NCBI GenBank assembly: GCA_026410415.1
Contig: JAPMLR010000001.1
Coordinates: 1 to 64,000, forward strand
Origin: Denitratimonas yunnanensis (SeqCode)
Lineage (GTDB): Bacteria > Pseudomonadota > Gammaproteobacteria > Xanthomonadales > Xanthomonadaceae
Reading direction: 5' to 3'
Length of the DNA stretch: 64,000 bases
The translations under genes and the position numbers were made by a program. Shown one piece after another: positions 31,278 through 44,964 of the stretch (position 1 is the first letter of the stretch; each line of letters starts with the position of its first letter). Under the pieces are notes generated by a model. The model saw nothing but the letters and a program-made list of their open reading frames with translations. It did not search any database and had not been told where the DNA came from.

Positions 31278-33605
31278 GTGGCGCGCACGCAACAGGACAT
31301 GGATAAATCCAGCACGGGCGGCAGGCGGGTTTGGCGGGAGAGTCTGATTCTTCTGCTGGCTCCGGTGCTGCTGTACTTGTTGGCCTGTCTGGTGAGTTAT
31401 CACCCGGACGATCCGGGCTGGTCGCATTCGGGCAGCGTGACCGGGCCGATCCACAATTTCGGTGGCGTGGCGGGTGCGTACTTCGCCGATATCGTGCTGT
31501 CGTTCTTCGGCATCGGTGCCCATGCATTGCCGTTGCTGCTTGGCTATCTGATCTGGCTGGCGTTGCGCGGCCGCGACGAGGACGATGAAACCGCACTGAC
31601 CCCGGCGCTTCGGCTGATCGGGGTATTCGGCTTTCTGGTTGCAGTATCGGGGCTGGCCTATCTGAATCCACCCGAGTTCGCACTCGGTCTGCCGGTCGGA
31701 GCGGGCGGATTGCTCGGACAACTGGTTGGTGCCTCGTTGCAGCGGGGTTTCGGGAATCTGGGCTCGGCCCTGTTTGCGCTGACGTTGCTGTTGGTGGGCA
31801 TCACGCTGGCGACGGGCTTGTCGTGGTTCGCGCTGATGGATCGCATCGGTCGTGCAGTGCTTGCGATGATCGGCGCGTTCGGGCGCAAGGTGCAGCAGAA
31901 AGTCTCGGAAGAGGCCCGTTCCGCGCGGGCGGCACGGGCCGGGCGCGAGGAAACCCGGCGCGAGGAAAAAATCCGGCGGGCCAAGCGCGAGCCGGTTCGT
32001 ATCGAGCCGCCGCCGCGTCCAGTGGAGAAGAGCGATCGAGCCCATCGGGAAACGCAGATCCCGCTGTTTGCCGGTGCGCCCAGCAGCGACGGCGGTTTGC
32101 CGCCGCTTTCGCTTCTGGATGATCCCAAGCCGCAGCCCAAGGGCTATTCGGAAGAGGCGTTGGAGACGCTGTCGCGGCAGATCGAGTTCAAGCTCAAGGA
32201 TTTCCGCATCGAGGGACAGGTCGTGGGTGTCTATCCGGGGCCGGTCATCACGCGTTTTGAAATGGAGCCCGCGCCGGGCGTCAAGGGCAGTCAGGTGTCG
32301 AGTCTGGACAAGGACATCGCGCGTGGTTTGTCGGTGAAGTCCGTGCGCGTGGTGGACGTGATTCCGGGCAAGTCGGTGATCGGCCTGGAGATTCCCAATG
32401 GCAACCGCGAAACCATCTACCTGTCGGAAATCCTGCGATCCAGGGAGTACGACAAGTCCACGAGCCCGCTGACGCTGGCGCTGGGCAAGGACATTTCCGG
32501 CCGACCGACCGTGGCCGATCTGGCGCGCATGCCGCATCTGCTGGTTGCCGGCACCACCGGCTCGGGTAAATCCGTGGCGGTCAATGCGATGGTGTTGAGT
32601 CTGTTGTACAAGGCCAGCGCTCGTGACGTGCGGATGCTGATGATCGACCCGAAGATGCTGGAGCTCTCGGTGTACGAGGGCATCCCGCATCTGTTGGCGC
32701 CGGTGGTCACCGACATGAAGGAGGCCGCCAACGGTTTGCGCTGGTGCGTGGCCGAGATGGAGCGGCGTTACAAGCTGATGAGCACGGTGGGTGTGCGCAA
32801 TCTGGCGGGCTTCAACAAAAAGGTGAAAGACGCCATCGACGCCGGACAGCCGTTGATGGATCCGCTGTTCAAGCCGAACGCGGAGCTGGGCGAGGTGCCG
32901 CGCGAGCTGGAAACGTTGCCGTACATCGTCGTCATCATCGACGAATTCGCCGACATGATGATGATCGTCGGCAAGAAGGTCGAGGAGTTGATCGCGCGTC
33001 TGGCGCAGAAGGCGCGTGCGGCAGGCATCCATTTGGTGCTGGCGACACAGCGCCCGTCGGTGGACGTGATCACCGGCTTGATCAAGGCCAATATCCCGAC
33101 CCGCGTGGCCTTCCAGGTGTCATCGAAAATCGACTCGCGCACCATCCTCGATCAATCCGGTGCCGAAACCCTGCTGGGTCACGGCGACATGCTCTACCTG
33201 CCGCCCGGCACCGCGATGCCGGAGCGCCTGCACGGCGCGTTCGTCAGCGATGAGGAAGTGCACCGCGTGGTGCAGTTCCTGAAGGAAAGTTCGGGTGGCC
33301 CGGACTACATGGATGGCGTGCTGGAAGACACCCAGACGCTTGCCGATGGCCAAGTGATTGGAGCCACGGGCCTGCCGGAACCCGCGAACACCGGTGATCC
33401 CGAAGCCGATGCCTTGTTTGATCAGGCGGTTCGTCTGGTGACCGAAACCCGCCGCGCCAGCATTTCCAGCGTCCAGCGGCATCTGCGCATCGGCTACAAC
33501 CGTGCTGCGCGCTTGGTCGAAGCGATGGAGGCGGCCGGCATCGTCTCTGCACCGGAACACAACGGCGACCGCAGCGTGCTCGCGCCGCCACCGCCCCGGG
33601 ACTGA
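31278..33605 (+). CDS. ftsK: DNA translocase FtsK
   Basis: A 775-residue septal DNA pump that resolves chromosome dimers at dif with XerCD. Four to five N-terminal transmembrane segments (about 22-190) lead to a short charged linker, then the alpha/beta translocase motor with Walker A GTTGSGKS (about 424-431) and Walker [10 protein letters not shown] (about 551-559). The C-terminal gamma winged helix ([21 protein letters not shown]) reads KOPS. The linker is short compared with E. coli FtsK (1329 aa). GTG 31278 is used; ATG 31299 is an alternative. Confidence 0.96.
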   Translation: MARTQQDMDKSSTGGRRVWRESLILLLAPVLLYLLACLVSYHPDDPGWSHSGSVTGPIHNFGGVAGAYFADIVLSFFGIGAHALPLLLGYLIWLALRGRDEDDETALTPALRLIGVFGFLVAVSGLAYLNPPEFALGLPVGAGGLLGQLVGASLQRGFGNLGSALFALTLLLVGITLATGLSWFALMDRIGRAVLAMIGAFGRKVQQKVSEEARSARAARAGREETRREEKIRRAKREPVRIEPPPRPVEKSDRAHRETQIPLFAGAPSSDGGLPPLSLLDDPKPQPKGYSEEALETLSRQIEFKLKDFRIEGQVVGVYPGPVITRFEMEPAPGVKGSQVSSLDKDIARGLSVKSVRVVDVIPGKSVIGLEIPNGNRETIYLSEILRSREYDKSTSPLTLALGKDISGRPTVADLARMPHLLVAGTTGSGKSVAVNAMVLSLLYKASARDVRMLMIDPKMLELSVYEGIPHLLAPVVTDMKEAANGLRWCVAEMERRYKLMSTVGVRNLAGFNKKVKDAIDAGQPLMDPLFKPNAELGEVPRELETLPYIVVIIDEFADMMMIVGKKVEELIARLAQKARAAGIHLVLATQRPSVDVITGLIKANIPTRVAFQVSSKIDSRTILDQSGAETLLGHGDMLYLPPGTAMPERLHGAFVSDEEVHRVVQFLKESSGGPDYMDGVLEDTQTLADGQVIGATGLPEPANTGDPEADALFDQAVRLVTETRRASISSVQRHLRIGYNRAARLVEAMEAAGIVSAPEHNGDRSVLAPPPPRD

Positions 33606-33736
33606 GGGCGGCAGAACGCTTCATCGGGCCGCGCATGCCGTCCTGAATTCTCCTGAGCCAGTTTCGCGCTGCATTGCGCCGTTGATGACAGGAAGCGTTT
33701 TCCGTCACGACAGGGCCAGGCCCGAGGGAGAGTCCG

Positions 33737-36658
33737 ATGAGCCGCATGTTCCGAGTTCCGCAGTGCCCGCCGCGGTCGCTGATCTGGTTGGCGCTGGGTG
33801 CCTGCTTGGCCGGCAATGCCGTGCTGGCAAGCGATGGCATTGCCGATGCCGATGCCGATGCCGAACGACGCGCCACCGTTGCCGATCGGGTGGTGTTCGA
33901 TGCCGGCGCGCCGGGTGAAACCTTCGACAGTTTCATCGTCTATTACCGCGGCGATGCGGCAGCGGGCGACGACACCGCCAAGGCGGCCCAGGAAACGCAC
34001 GAGGTGCTGCAAAAGGATCTCGCCCGCGTCAATCGCCGGTTGGCGTTGAAAGCGAAGCAGGAGCGCCGCCTGGCGACCGGGGGCCACCTGCTGCGCTTGC
34101 CCGATGCGCTGGACAAGAGCGCGTCGGAGCGTTTCATGATCGAGATGGCGGCCAACCCCGACATCCAGGCCATCGAGCCCAATGCGCGCTACTACCCGCT
34201 CGCCGTTCCGAACGATCCGCACTATTCGCGTCAGTGGGCGCTGCGCGAAGCGACCGGCGGACTCAACATCCAGCCGGCATGGGATCACTCGCTGGGCAAT
34301 GGCGTGGTCATCGCGGTACTGGATACCGGCCGTACGCCGCACCCGGATCTGGATGCCAAGACCGTGCCGGGGTACGACTTCATCAGCAGTGCAACGACGG
34401 CGCGCGACGGCAACGGTCGCGACAACGATCCCGGCGACATGGGTGACTGGAACACGTCGGACGCGTGCTCCACGCGCGATTCGAGCTGGCATGGCATGCA
34501 TGTCGCCGGCATCGCCGGGGCGCTGACCCACAACGGCATCGGCATTGCCGGTGCCGCCCCGGGTGCCTGGATCCAGCATGTGCGGGTGCTGGGGCGCTGC
34601 GGCGGTTCGCTCGCCGACATCGCCGAAGGGATGGTCTGGGCCAGCGGCGGGCAGGTCGCCGGCGTGCCGAACAATCCGACACCGGCGCGCGTACTGAACC
34701 TGAGTCTGGGCAGTTACGGTTCGACGTGCCCGCAGACCTACCAGAACGCGATCAATCAGGTGCGCAACCGGGGGGCCGTGGTGGTAGTGGCCGCCGGCAA
34801 CGACAACGCATCGGTGGCTGCGGCCTCCCCGGCCAACTGCAACGGTGTCATCGCGGTGGCCGCCACCGACCGGACCGGGAGGCGCGCCTCCTATTCCAAC
34901 TACGGCATGCAGATATCGGTGGCCGCGCCGGGTGGCGACGGCAGTGGCGACGGGCGCATCTATTCGACGGTGGATACCGGTAGCCGCAGCCCGGTCGGGC
35001 ATGGCTACGGCTGGAAGAGCGGCACTTCGATGGCGGCGCCCTATGTTGCCGGCGTGGTGGCGTTGATGCTCGAACGGCGTCCGTCGATGACGCCGGCCCA
35101 GGTCGAAACCATGCTTCGCAACACCCTGCGGCCATTCCCGAGCGGCTGCAGTGGCGGATGCGGCCCCGGCATCGTCGATGCGCGGGCGGCGGTGCGTGCG
35201 GCGCGCGGCGGCTCGATTGCCGAGTATCCGCTCAGTGTGGCGCTGTACGGCAATGGACAAGGCAAGGTTGTCAGCACGCCGTCCCGGATCGATTGCGGAT
35301 CATCGTGTTCGGCCCGATTCGACAAGGGCGGCAGCGTCACGTTGCGCGCCACGCCCGGCAGCGGCTACGAATTCGCCGGCTGGAGCGGTGCCTGCACCGG
35401 CGCCTCGGCCACCTGCACGGTCAGCATGAATCAAGCCAAGGTGACGTTCGCGACCTTCAAGATTCCGGTGAGGACGCTGGGCAACGGCAGCGTCCGCAGC
35501 AATCTGGCGTCTTCCGGCATCCCGTTGATGTACTCGATTCCGGTGCCGGCCGGAGCCACCAACCTGAAGTTCGAGATTTCCGGCGGCAGTGGCGATGCCG
35601 ATCTGCATGTCCGGCGCGGTACCGAGCCGAACAGCCAGACCTACGACTGTCGCCCCTGGAAGCTGGGCAACAACGAGACCTGCACGTTCGCGGCCCCGAT
35701 GGCCGGCACCTGGTACGCGATGCTTTCGGGCGACCCCAGTTTCAGTGGCGTGCGTCTTTCCGTGAGCTTCACCAGCGCACCGTCTGGTGGTCCGCTCTTG
35801 AGCCGGAACACGCCGGTGCGCAGCATCTCTGTGCCCGAGGGCGGGGCGCGTTACTACCGATTCAGTGTGCCCAGCAGTGCCGGCAGCCTGCGCATCGAAA
35901 CCCAGGGAGGGACCGGCGATCTGGATCTCTACGTGCGTCGCGGCGGGGTGCCGACGACCAGCAACTACACCTGCGCACCGTTGCGCGCCAATAGCACCGA
36001 AGTCTGCGAATGGGCGGTTCCCGCCGCCGGAACCTACTACATCATGCTGCACGGCTATACTCAGGTCAGTGGCGCCACCCTCAGCGCCAGCTATATCCCG
36101 GTCAAGACGTTGACCGCAGGCTGGAGCGGCGCAGGTGCCGGCAGCGTCGCGGCGCGGCGTCTGGTTGGAGGTGCCACGGAAGCGACCTGTACCGTATTGC
36201 CGTGCCCGATGCCGCTTCACTCCAATGCCACCTACGACTTGGTCGCCACCGCTGCGACCGGCTCGCGCTTTGCCGGTTGGACCACCAGCCAATGCGACAG
36301 CATCAGTGCCCAGGGGCATTGTCGGGTCAAGATGGACAACGCACGCCGGGTCACGGCCAGATTCGACCTGCCTGCGGCGGATCGTCCGATCGCGACGGTC
36401 GGGCGCAGTGGCAGCGGCAGCGGTACCGTACAGATCCGGCGCGTTTCCGACGGTGCGGTCATCGGCACCTGTACCAACTATTCCTGCCGCGCGGGCTTGC
36501 CGACGAGGGGAACCTACGAGTTCATCGCCACGGCCAACAGCAACTCCAGTTTCGATGGGTGGGCAGCGGGCCAGTGCAGCACCATCACGCCGGCGGGCCG
36601 ATGCCGGATCCTCGTCGACCGTCCGAAGACAGTGACGGCAAGGTTCTCGCCGAAATAA
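33737..36658 (+). CDS. Secreted S8 subtilisin-like protease with mosaic C-terminus
   Basis: A 973-residue exported protease. Signal peptide about 1-31, then an inhibitor-type propeptide, then the catalytic domain with D196 (VLDTG), H252 (WHGMHVAG), N355 and S431 (GTSMAAP). After about 490 come an InlB-like B repeat (ATPGSGYEFAGWSGAC), two pre-peptidase C-terminal (PPC) domains with DADLHVRRG and DLDLYVRRG motifs, and two further InlB-like repeats near the end. The order InlB-PPC-PPC-InlB-InlB is unusual. PPC and InlB-like modules probably act in export, maturation or substrate binding. GAGAGTCCG upstream of ATG 33737 fits a ribosome site. Confidence 0.94.
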   Translation: MSRMFRVPQCPPRSLIWLALGACLAGNAVLASDGIADADADAERRATVADRVVFDAGAPGETFDSFIVYYRGDAAAGDDTAKAAQETHEVLQKDLARVNRRLALKAKQERRLATGGHLLRLPDALDKSASERFMIEMAANPDIQAIEPNARYYPLAVPNDPHYSRQWALREATGGLNIQPAWDHSLGNGVVIAVLDTGRTPHPDLDAKTVPGYDFISSATTARDGNGRDNDPGDMGDWNTSDACSTRDSSWHGMHVAGIAGALTHNGIGIAGAAPGAWIQHVRVLGRCGGSLADIAEGMVWASGGQVAGVPNNPTPARVLNLSLGSYGSTCPQTYQNAINQVRNRGAVVVVAAGNDNASVAAASPANCNGVIAVAATDRTGRRASYSNYGMQISVAAPGGDGSGDGRIYSTVDTGSRSPVGHGYGWKSGTSMAAPYVAGVVALMLERRPSMTPAQVETMLRNTLRPFPSGCSGGCGPGIVDARAAVRAARGGSIAEYPLSVALYGNGQGKVVSTPSRIDCGSSCSARFDKGGSVTLRATPGSGYEFAGWSGACTGASATCTVSMNQAKVTFATFKIPVRTLGNGSVRSNLASSGIPLMYSIPVPAGATNLKFEISGGSGDADLHVRRGTEPNSQTYDCRPWKLGNNETCTFAAPMAGTWYAMLSGDPSFSGVRLSVSFTSAPSGGPLLSRNTPVRSISVPEGGARYYRFSVPSSAGSLRIETQGGTGDLDLYVRRGGVPTTSNYTCAPLRANSTEVCEWAVPAAGTYYIMLHGYTQVSGATLSASYIPVKTLTAGWSGAGAGSVAARRLVGGATEATCTVLPCPMPLHSNATYDLVATAATGSRFAGWTTSQCDSISAQGHCRVKMDNARRVTARFDLPAADRPIATVGRSGSGSGTVQIRRVSDGAVIGTCTNYSCRAGLPTRGTYEFIATANSNSSFDGWAAGQCSTITPAGRCRILVDRPKTVTARFSPK

Positions 36659-36680
36659 TCGGAAAAACGCAGCACAAAAA

Positions 36681-36710
36681 GAAAAAGCCGCAGTTTCCTG
36701 CGGCTTTTTC
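36681..36710. terminator. Bidirectional terminator between the protease gene and tsf
   Basis: GAAAAAGCCGCAG, loop TTTC and CTGCGGCTTTTTC form a 13-bp perfect stem flanked by A-run and T-run, working on both strands for convergent genes. Confidence 0.92.
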
Positions 36711-36737
36711 ATCTTGCCCGTGTGGCTGAAGGTCGGA

Positions 36738-37613
<876 letters not shown>

Positions 37614-37724
37614 GACTACCTCGGGAATATGTGTGAACAGGAGAATGCGCGCGGGGAACCGGTTCGCCGCGCGTCAAGTGCATGACCGGACGCCCCCGAA
37701 AAGGGCGTCACGGTGTGGGCGTGA

Positions 37725-38573
<849 letters not shown>

Positions 38574-38901
38574 GGGGTAAAACTCCTGAAGGTGGAATCG
38601 ACCTCGCGCGGTGCATGGTCTGTGTAATGAGCCGCGCGCGGTGGCGTGTCCCTGGGAGGAGGTGCGCCACGATTCCGGGGTTGGGCCTCCACGCGCCGCT
38701 GTTGCCGAACCCGGTTAGGGGCACCCCGGAACAGACTCAAGACGCGTGTGTGGATTCGTCGCTGACGTGCGACGTGGACGGCGCAGGGCGAAAAGCATGC
38801 CCGGCAAAGCCGGCGCATTGTACCGAGGGATGCACTTTACGGCAAACAACGGGAATTTGGCACAGCGCACGGCGATCTGCCGCGTGGCGGCCGGGGACGG
38901 G
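38574..38901 (-). promoter_or_regulatory. rpsB leader and upstream region, no gene
   Basis: No convincing ORF. The minus-strand leader contains GC-rich segments able to pair (for example around GGGGTGCCCC near 38720 and GCGTGG/CCACGC-type arms near 38640-38690). S2 represses its own synthesis through a leader RNA in gammaproteobacteria, so a binding structure is expected here. I could not verify the exact conserved rpsB fold. Confidence 0.45.
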
Positions 38902-38924
38902 AAAATCCCCCCGCAAGCCGGGGA
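38902..38924 (-). terminator. Terminator of the 38975-39457 gene
   Basis: On the minus strand CCCCG, GCTTG loop and CGGGG are followed by GGATTTTC. A second hairpin (GATCCGGTACG / CGTACCGGATC, 38930-38962, 11-bp perfect stem) lies immediately before it, so the two may act together. Confidence 0.6.
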
Positions 38925-38974
38925 AGCAGGATCCGGTACGGGTCATGTCCTCGTACCGGATCAGTCACCGGTGG

Positions 38975-39457
38975 CTATTTTTCGTCCGATTGGGATGGTC
39001 TGGCTTGCGCATCCCTGAGTCCTTGCGCATCACGCTCCTGCATTCTCCGGCGTTCGGCCACGGTGAAGCAGATGTTGGTGCGGATATGGCTGCCAGGGAT
39101 CCGTTCACGCCGACACACCAGACGGCTGTCGTCGCTGGCCAAGGTGAGTTTGGCATTGACGATTTCCTGAGCGTTGAACAGCTCGACCTTTTCCCTCTGG
39201 TTGAGCTGGTCGACGCTGCGCTCCTTCAGGATGCTCTCCATCCTGTCCAGTGCCTGGATCACGGCCGAGCGGTCGGCGTGGCTGATTTCCGAGTACGTAC
39301 CGCCAGCGGTAAATTCCATTTCGATGGCCGAGCGCTGCTCGTCGAATGGACTCTTCTCGATGTTGAGGTGCGCTGCGCTCTTGTGATCCTTGATGGCTAA
39401 TGCGGGGCCGGGCAGCACGAGGACGAACGCTGCAATCAGCGCGAACCTGTTGAGCAT
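38975..39457 (-). CDS. Secreted conserved hypothetical protein (160 aa)
   Basis: ATG 39457 has AGGAGTT 6 bp upstream; the longer frame to 39901 overlaps eno and is not real. The signal peptide ends at about PALA (residue 20). The mature part is helical and charged (SHADRSAVIQALDRMESIL, then LNQREKVELFNAQEIVNAKL) with two Cys (LVCRRERIPGS and NICFT) that may form a disulfide. I recognise it as a lysobacterial hypothetical without assigned function. It is divergent from eno. Confidence 0.75.
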   Translation of the reverse strand: MLNRFALIAAFVLVLPGPALAIKDHKSAAHLNIEKSPFDEQRSAIEMEFTAGGTYSEISHADRSAVIQALDRMESILKERSVDQLNQREKVELFNAQEIVNAKLTLASDDSRLVCRRERIPGSHIRTNICFTVAERRRMQERDAQGLRDAQARPSQSDEK

Positions 39458-39687
39458 GATTAACTCCTGTTGTCTGATTCGCTTCACAATACCCGACCCT
39501 GCATGCAGGCCGCCACATCGGCGTTGGCGTGTTGTGCGATCTGGGTCACGTTGCCGCTCGTCCGTGCCGCCGCGATGCGTGTTGTGCGCCGCGACACGCG
39601 ACTCGTCTCGCAGTGGCCCGGTCAAAGCGCATGACCTGCTCTGCGGCGATGCTGCAGGCGGGCGCGGAGAAGGGGGCGGCGCACGTC

Positions 39688-41024
<1,337 letters not shown>

Positions 41025-41033
41025 TGTCGGGAC

Positions 41034-41342
41034 ATGGCACGCCTGGTCGCCTTGGTGCTGATCGCCCTGATCGTGCTGCTCCAGTTGAAATACTGGGTTG
41101 GCAGCGGTGGCGTGCGCGAGGTCGAGGCGCTGCGTGAACGCGTGGAAGCGCAAGCCCGCGAGAATGCGGAACTGGAACGCCGCAATGCGGCACTCCAGGC
41201 CGAGGTGGAAGAGCTGCGCGAAGGCAAAGCCGCATTGGAAGAACGCGCGCGGTCGGAGCTTGGCCTGATCAAACCCGGAGAAACGTTTTATCGCATCGTC
41301 GAAACGCCGGTCAGCCCGTTGTCACCGGAGCCCCGGCGTTGA
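41034..41342 (+). CDS. ftsB: Cell division protein FtsB
   Basis: A 102-residue bitopic protein. A short cytoplasmic tip, a transmembrane helix (about 3-21), a coiled coil (about 28-70, VEALRERVEAQARENAELER), and the conserved periplasmic end EERARSELGLIKPGETFYRIV. FtsB joins FtsL and FtsQ to activate septal peptidoglycan synthesis. Its stop overlaps the ispD start (TGATG). Confidence 0.95.
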   Translation: MARLVALVLIALIVLLQLKYWVGSGGVREVEALRERVEAQARENAELERRNAALQAEVEELREGKAALEERARSELGLIKPGETFYRIVETPVSPLSPEPRR

Positions 41343-42055
41343 TGGCGCGTGAGACGCATCCTTCGGTGTGGGTCGTGGTGCCGGCGGCCGGGCGCGGCGT
41401 GCGTGCCGGAAGTGGTGTGCCGAAACAATATCGGCTGCTGCTGGGTCGGCCGGTGATCGAGCACACCCTGCGTACGCTCGCGACGCATCCGCAGGTTCGG
41501 GGTGTGGCGGTGGTTCTGGCGGCGGACGACGACCGCTGGCCGGGCTGGGACATGCTTGAAGGCAAGCCGGTGCTGGCGGTGACCGGTGGCGCAGAGCGTG
41601 CCGACTCGGTTCTCGCCGGCCTGAACGCATTGCCGCAGGATCTGGAGGACGACGCGTTCGTGCTTGTCCACGATGCGGCACGACCGTGTGTATCCCATCG
41701 GGATATCGATGCGCTGCTTGATGCGGCGTCGCCGCGTGGTGCGGTTCTGGCCGTTCCGCTGGCGGACACGCTCAAGCGCGCCGATGACGACAACCTCGTG
41801 CGGGATACGGTGCCCCGCGATGGCCTGTGGCGAGCACTGACGCCTCAGATGTTTCAACGCGCCGCCCTCATGCGTGCCTTGCGTGACGCACGCGATGCCG
41901 GCGTTGTCGTGACCGACGAGTCGATGGCGATGGAGCGGGCCGGCATCGCGCCTGTTCTGGTGGCGGGATCCGCCGACAATCTCAAGATCACCACCCCCCG
42001 CGATTTCGCGCTGGCCGAATTCCTGCTGCGCGCCGCGAACAAGGACTCCGCATGA
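41342..42055 (+). CDS. ispD: 2-C-methyl-D-erythritol 4-phosphate cytidylyltransferase
   Basis: A 237-residue enzyme of the MEP isoprenoid pathway making CDP-ME from MEP and CTP. The nucleotide-binding loop [17 protein letters not shown] (from residue 14), [11 protein letters not shown], the VHDAARPCV motif and the late [11 protein letters not shown] are all present. It overlaps ftsB by one base and ispF by four (ATGA). Confidence 0.97.
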   Translation: MARETHPSVWVVVPAAGRGVRAGSGVPKQYRLLLGRPVIEHTLRTLATHPQVRGVAVVLAADDDRWPGWDMLEGKPVLAVTGGAERADSVLAGLNALPQDLEDDAFVLVHDAARPCVSHRDIDALLDAASPRGAVLAVPLADTLKRADDDNLVRDTVPRDGLWRALTPQMFQRAALMRALRDARDAGVVVTDESMAMERAGIAPVLVAGSADNLKITTPRDFALAEFLLRAANKDSA

Positions 42056-42549
42056 CCTCCCCGTTTCGGATCGGTACCGGCTACGACGTGCACGCGTTCG
42101 GGCCGGGAGAACACGTTGTCATTGGCGGGGTGACGATCCCGCACACATCCGGTCTGGTGGCCCACTCGGATGGCGATGTGTTGATCCACGCCCTCTGCGA
42201 TGCGCTGCTGGGCGCACTGGCGCTGGGTGATATCGGTCGGCACTTTCCGCCGGGCGAGGCGCGCTGGGCCGGCGTGGACAGTCGCGAGCTGCTGCGCGCG
42301 GTGGTCGCGATGCTGCACGCACGCGGTTGGCGCGTCGGCAATGTCGATGCCGTGGTCATCTGTGAGCGGCCGAAGTTGCTGCCGCATGTCGACACGATGC
42401 GCCAACGCTTGGCGACGGACATGGCCGTCGATCCGGATGGGGTGGGGATCAAGGCCACGACCTCCGAGAAGCTGGGTTTCACGGGCCGCAGCGAGGGCAT
42501 CGCGGCACAGGCCGTCGCGCTGGTGGTCAGGCGCGAGGGGCAAGGATGA
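42052..42549 (+). CDS. ispF: 2-C-methyl-D-erythritol 2,4-cyclodiphosphate synthase
   Basis: A 165-residue trimeric enzyme of the MEP pathway. Zinc ligands are D12 and H14 (YDVHAFG) and H46; the [18 protein letters not shown] motif and C-terminal [20 protein letters not shown] are complete. ATGA overlap with ispD and overlap of its stop with truD show tight coupling. Confidence 0.98.
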   Translation: MTSPFRIGTGYDVHAFGPGEHVVIGGVTIPHTSGLVAHSDGDVLIHALCDALLGALALGDIGRHFPPGEARWAGVDSRELLRAVVAMLHARGWRVGNVDAVVICERPKLLPHVDTMRQRLATDMAVDPDGVGIKATTSEKLGFTGRSEGIAAQAVALVVRREGQG

Positions 42550-43586
42550 TGTTGCCTACCTCTGAAACGCCGCGCGCGTTGGGGCCATCGGTGATGCGTG
42601 CGGCGATCCGCAGTCGACCTGACGACTTCATCGTCGAAGAGATGCTCGGGTTCGAGCCCTCGGGGCAGGGCGAGCATCTGTTCCTGACGATCGAGAAGCG
42701 CGGCGCGAACACGCACTGGGTGGCGCAGCAGCTTGCCCGCTGGGCGGGAATTCCGGAACACGCTGTGGGGTATGCCGGACTGAAGGATCGCCACGCGGTG
42801 ACGCGTCAAGCCTTCACGCTGCATCTTCCGGGGCGCGAGGCGCCTCCTCTGGAATCCTTGGCGATCCCGGGCGTGGATGTTCTCGCGGTGCATCGGCACC
42901 AGCGAAAATTGCCGCGTGGCGCGTTGCGCGGCAACCGCTTCACACTGACATTGCGCGAGGTTGCGGGTGACGCGGACGCCATTGAGCAGCGCCTGTGCCA
43001 GGTCGCGTCGCGTGGAGTGCCCAATGCATTCGGAGAGCAGCGCTTTGGCCGCGATGCGGGCAACGTGCCGGCGGCCCGGGCGATGTTCGCCGGTCGACGT
43101 GCTTCCCGCGAGAAGCGCTCCATCTATTTGTCAGCAGCGCGTTCGGTCCTGTTCAACCGCATTCTGGATGAGAGAATCAAACAGGACACGTGGGATCGCC
43201 CGATTCCCGGCGACGTGTTCATGCTCGATGGCAGTCACAGCGTATTCGGGCCGGAGCCGGTCGATGACGTGCTCGCTGGTCGCATCGCGAATTTCGATGT
43301 GCACCCCACCGGTGCACTGTGGGGTATGGGCGAGCCACGCACGTCGGAGGCCGCGCGTGCCATCGAGGACGGCGTTGCGTCCGCGGATGCGGAACTGGCC
43401 GAGGGGCTGGTGCGCGCCGGATTGAAACAGGAGCGTCGCGCATTGCGGGTGGCGGTGAGCGATCTGGCATGGCACCGGGAGAACGATACGCTGACGCTGT
43501 CGTTCCATCTGCCGGCGGGAAGTTATGCGACTGCCGTGCTCGACGCGCTCGGCGAGATGCGGGATGCGAGCAGCCTCGCCGCGTAA
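42546..43586 (+). CDS. truD: tRNA pseudouridine(13) synthase
   Basis: A 346-residue enzyme making pseudouridine 13 in tRNA-Glu. The catalytic Asp81 lies in [14 protein letters not shown]. The DDFIVEEML start and the [12 protein letters not shown] motif are typical of TruD. The start ATG overlaps the ispF stop. Confidence 0.97.
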   Translation: MMLPTSETPRALGPSVMRAAIRSRPDDFIVEEMLGFEPSGQGEHLFLTIEKRGANTHWVAQQLARWAGIPEHAVGYAGLKDRHAVTRQAFTLHLPGREAPPLESLAIPGVDVLAVHRHQRKLPRGALRGNRFTLTLREVAGDADAIEQRLCQVASRGVPNAFGEQRFGRDAGNVPAARAMFAGRRASREKRSIYLSAARSVLFNRILDERIKQDTWDRPIPGDVFMLDGSHSVFGPEPVDDVLAGRIANFDVHPTGALWGMGEPRTSEAARAIEDGVASADAELAEGLVRAGLKQERRALRVAVSDLAWHRENDTLTLSFHLPAGSYATAVLDALGEMRDASSLAA

Positions 43587-43623
43587 CGTCGGAGATGGCA
43601 TCGGCCTGCCCTAGAATGGGCAG

Positions 43624-44964
43624 GTGAGCACCCGCGCGACTCCCCCGTTGTTTTCTCCGCCAGCCGCCTTGCAACCGCTGGCCGAACGCATGCGCCCGCG
43701 GACGCTGGACGACATGGTCGGCCAGACGCGGCTGTTGTCGGAGAAATCCGCTTTGCGCCGAGCGGTCGAGTCCGGTCGCGTGCATTCAATGATCCTCTGG
43801 GGGCCGCCAGGCTGCGGCAAGACCACGTTGGCCCTGCTGCTGGCGCACTATGCAGAGGCGCGCTTCCGGGCCATTTCCGCCGTGCTGGCCGGCTTGCCGC
43901 AGGTGCGCGAGGTGCTGGCCGAGGCCGATCAGGCCTTTCAGGCCGGCGAACGCACCGTGCTGTTCGTCGACGAGGTGCATCGCTTCAACAAGGTGCAGCA
44001 GGATGCGTTCCTGCCGCACATCGAGCGCGGCACCATCGTGTTCGTCGGTGCCACCACGGAAAATCCGAGTTTCGAGTTGAACTCGGCGTTGCTTTCGCGC
44101 TGTCGCGTGCATGTGCTGGAAGCGGTGTCTTCCGACGACATCGCGGAGGCATTGCAACGTGCGCTGCTGGATCAGGAGCGCGGGCTGGGTGGACGCGGTT
44201 TGCGCATCAGCGAGGAAAATCTGGCCCAGATCGCACAGGCCGCCGATGGCGATGTGCGACGTGCGCTCACGCTGCTGGAAATCGCCGCCGAATTGGCCGA
44301 GGCCGAGAATGGCGAGATCACCACGGCCACCCTGGCGCAGGTGTTGGCGGATCGCACCCGGCGCTTCGACAAGCAGGGCGAGCAGTTCTACGACCAGATC
44401 AGCGCGTTGCACAAATCGGTACGCAGTTCCAATCCGGACGCCGCCCTGTATTGGCTTTGCCGGATGCTCGATGGCGGATGTGATCCGATCTATCTCGCAC
44501 GCCGCCTCACCCGCATGGCGGTGGAGGACATCGGGCTGGCGGATCCGCGTGCATTGCCCATGGCGATCGATGCCTGGAACACGTTTGATCGCCTTGGCAG
44601 CCCGGAAGGCGAGTTGGCATTGGCACAGGTGGCGATCTATCTGGCCAGCACGTCCAAGTCCAATGCGGTGTATGCCGCCTACAACACGGTTCGCTCCGAA
44701 GTGCGTGAGACCGGCACGCTGCCGGTGCCGCTGCACTTGCGCAACGCGCCAAGCAAACTGATGAAGCAACTTGGTTACGGTCGCGATTATCAGTACGACC
44801 ACGATGCCGAAGGCGGCATCGCGCTGGATCAAACCGGGTTCCCCGACGAAATGGGCGAGCGGGTGTACTACCAGCCGGTCGAGCGCGGCATGGAAATCAA
44901 GCTCAAGGAAAAACTCGATGCCTTGCGCATGGCCCGTGCCGAAGCGCGGGAGCGCAAACGGTGA
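43624..44964 (+). CDS. rarA: Replication-associated recombination protein RarA (MgsA)
   Basis: A 446-residue AAA+ clamp-loader-like ATPase acting at stalled forks. Walker A GPPGCGKT is at 60-67, Walker B DE at 116-117 (VLFVDEVHRF), and sensor GATTENPSFE follows. The C-terminal tetramerisation domain includes DAALYWLCRMLDGG and ARRLTRMAVEDIGLADP. GTG 43624 is the start, with GGCAGG just before it. It is followed with overlap (GTGA) by crcB. Confidence 0.96.
   Translation: MSTRATPPLFSPPAALQPLAERMRPRTLDDMVGQTRLLSEKSALRRAVESGRVHSMILWGPPGCGKTTLALLLAHYAEARFRAISAVLAGLPQVREVLAEADQAFQAGERTVLFVDEVHRFNKVQQDAFLPHIERGTIVFVGATTENPSFELNSALLSRCRVHVLEAVSSDDIAEALQRALLDQERGLGGRGLRISEENLAQIAQAADGDVRRALTLLEIAAELAEAENGEITTATLAQVLADRTRRFDKQGEQFYDQISALHKSVRSSNPDAALYWLCRMLDGGCDPIYLARRLTRMAVEDIGLADPRALPMAIDAWNTFDRLGSPEGELALAQVAIYLASTSKSNAVYAAYNTVRSEVRETGTLPVPLHLRNAPSKLMKQLGYGRDYQYDHDAEGGIALDQTGFPDEMGERVYYQPVERGMEIKLKEKLDALRMARAEARERKR

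Noticed and set aside
38615..39400. 261-residue + strand frame upstream of eno
   Set aside because: Overlaps the rpsB leader and the 160-aa secreted gene in antisense; no ribosome site.
43587..43623. Possible separate promoter (TAGAAT) before rarA
   Set aside because: Only a weak -10-like hexamer without a -35; rarA may simply be read from the truD transcript.
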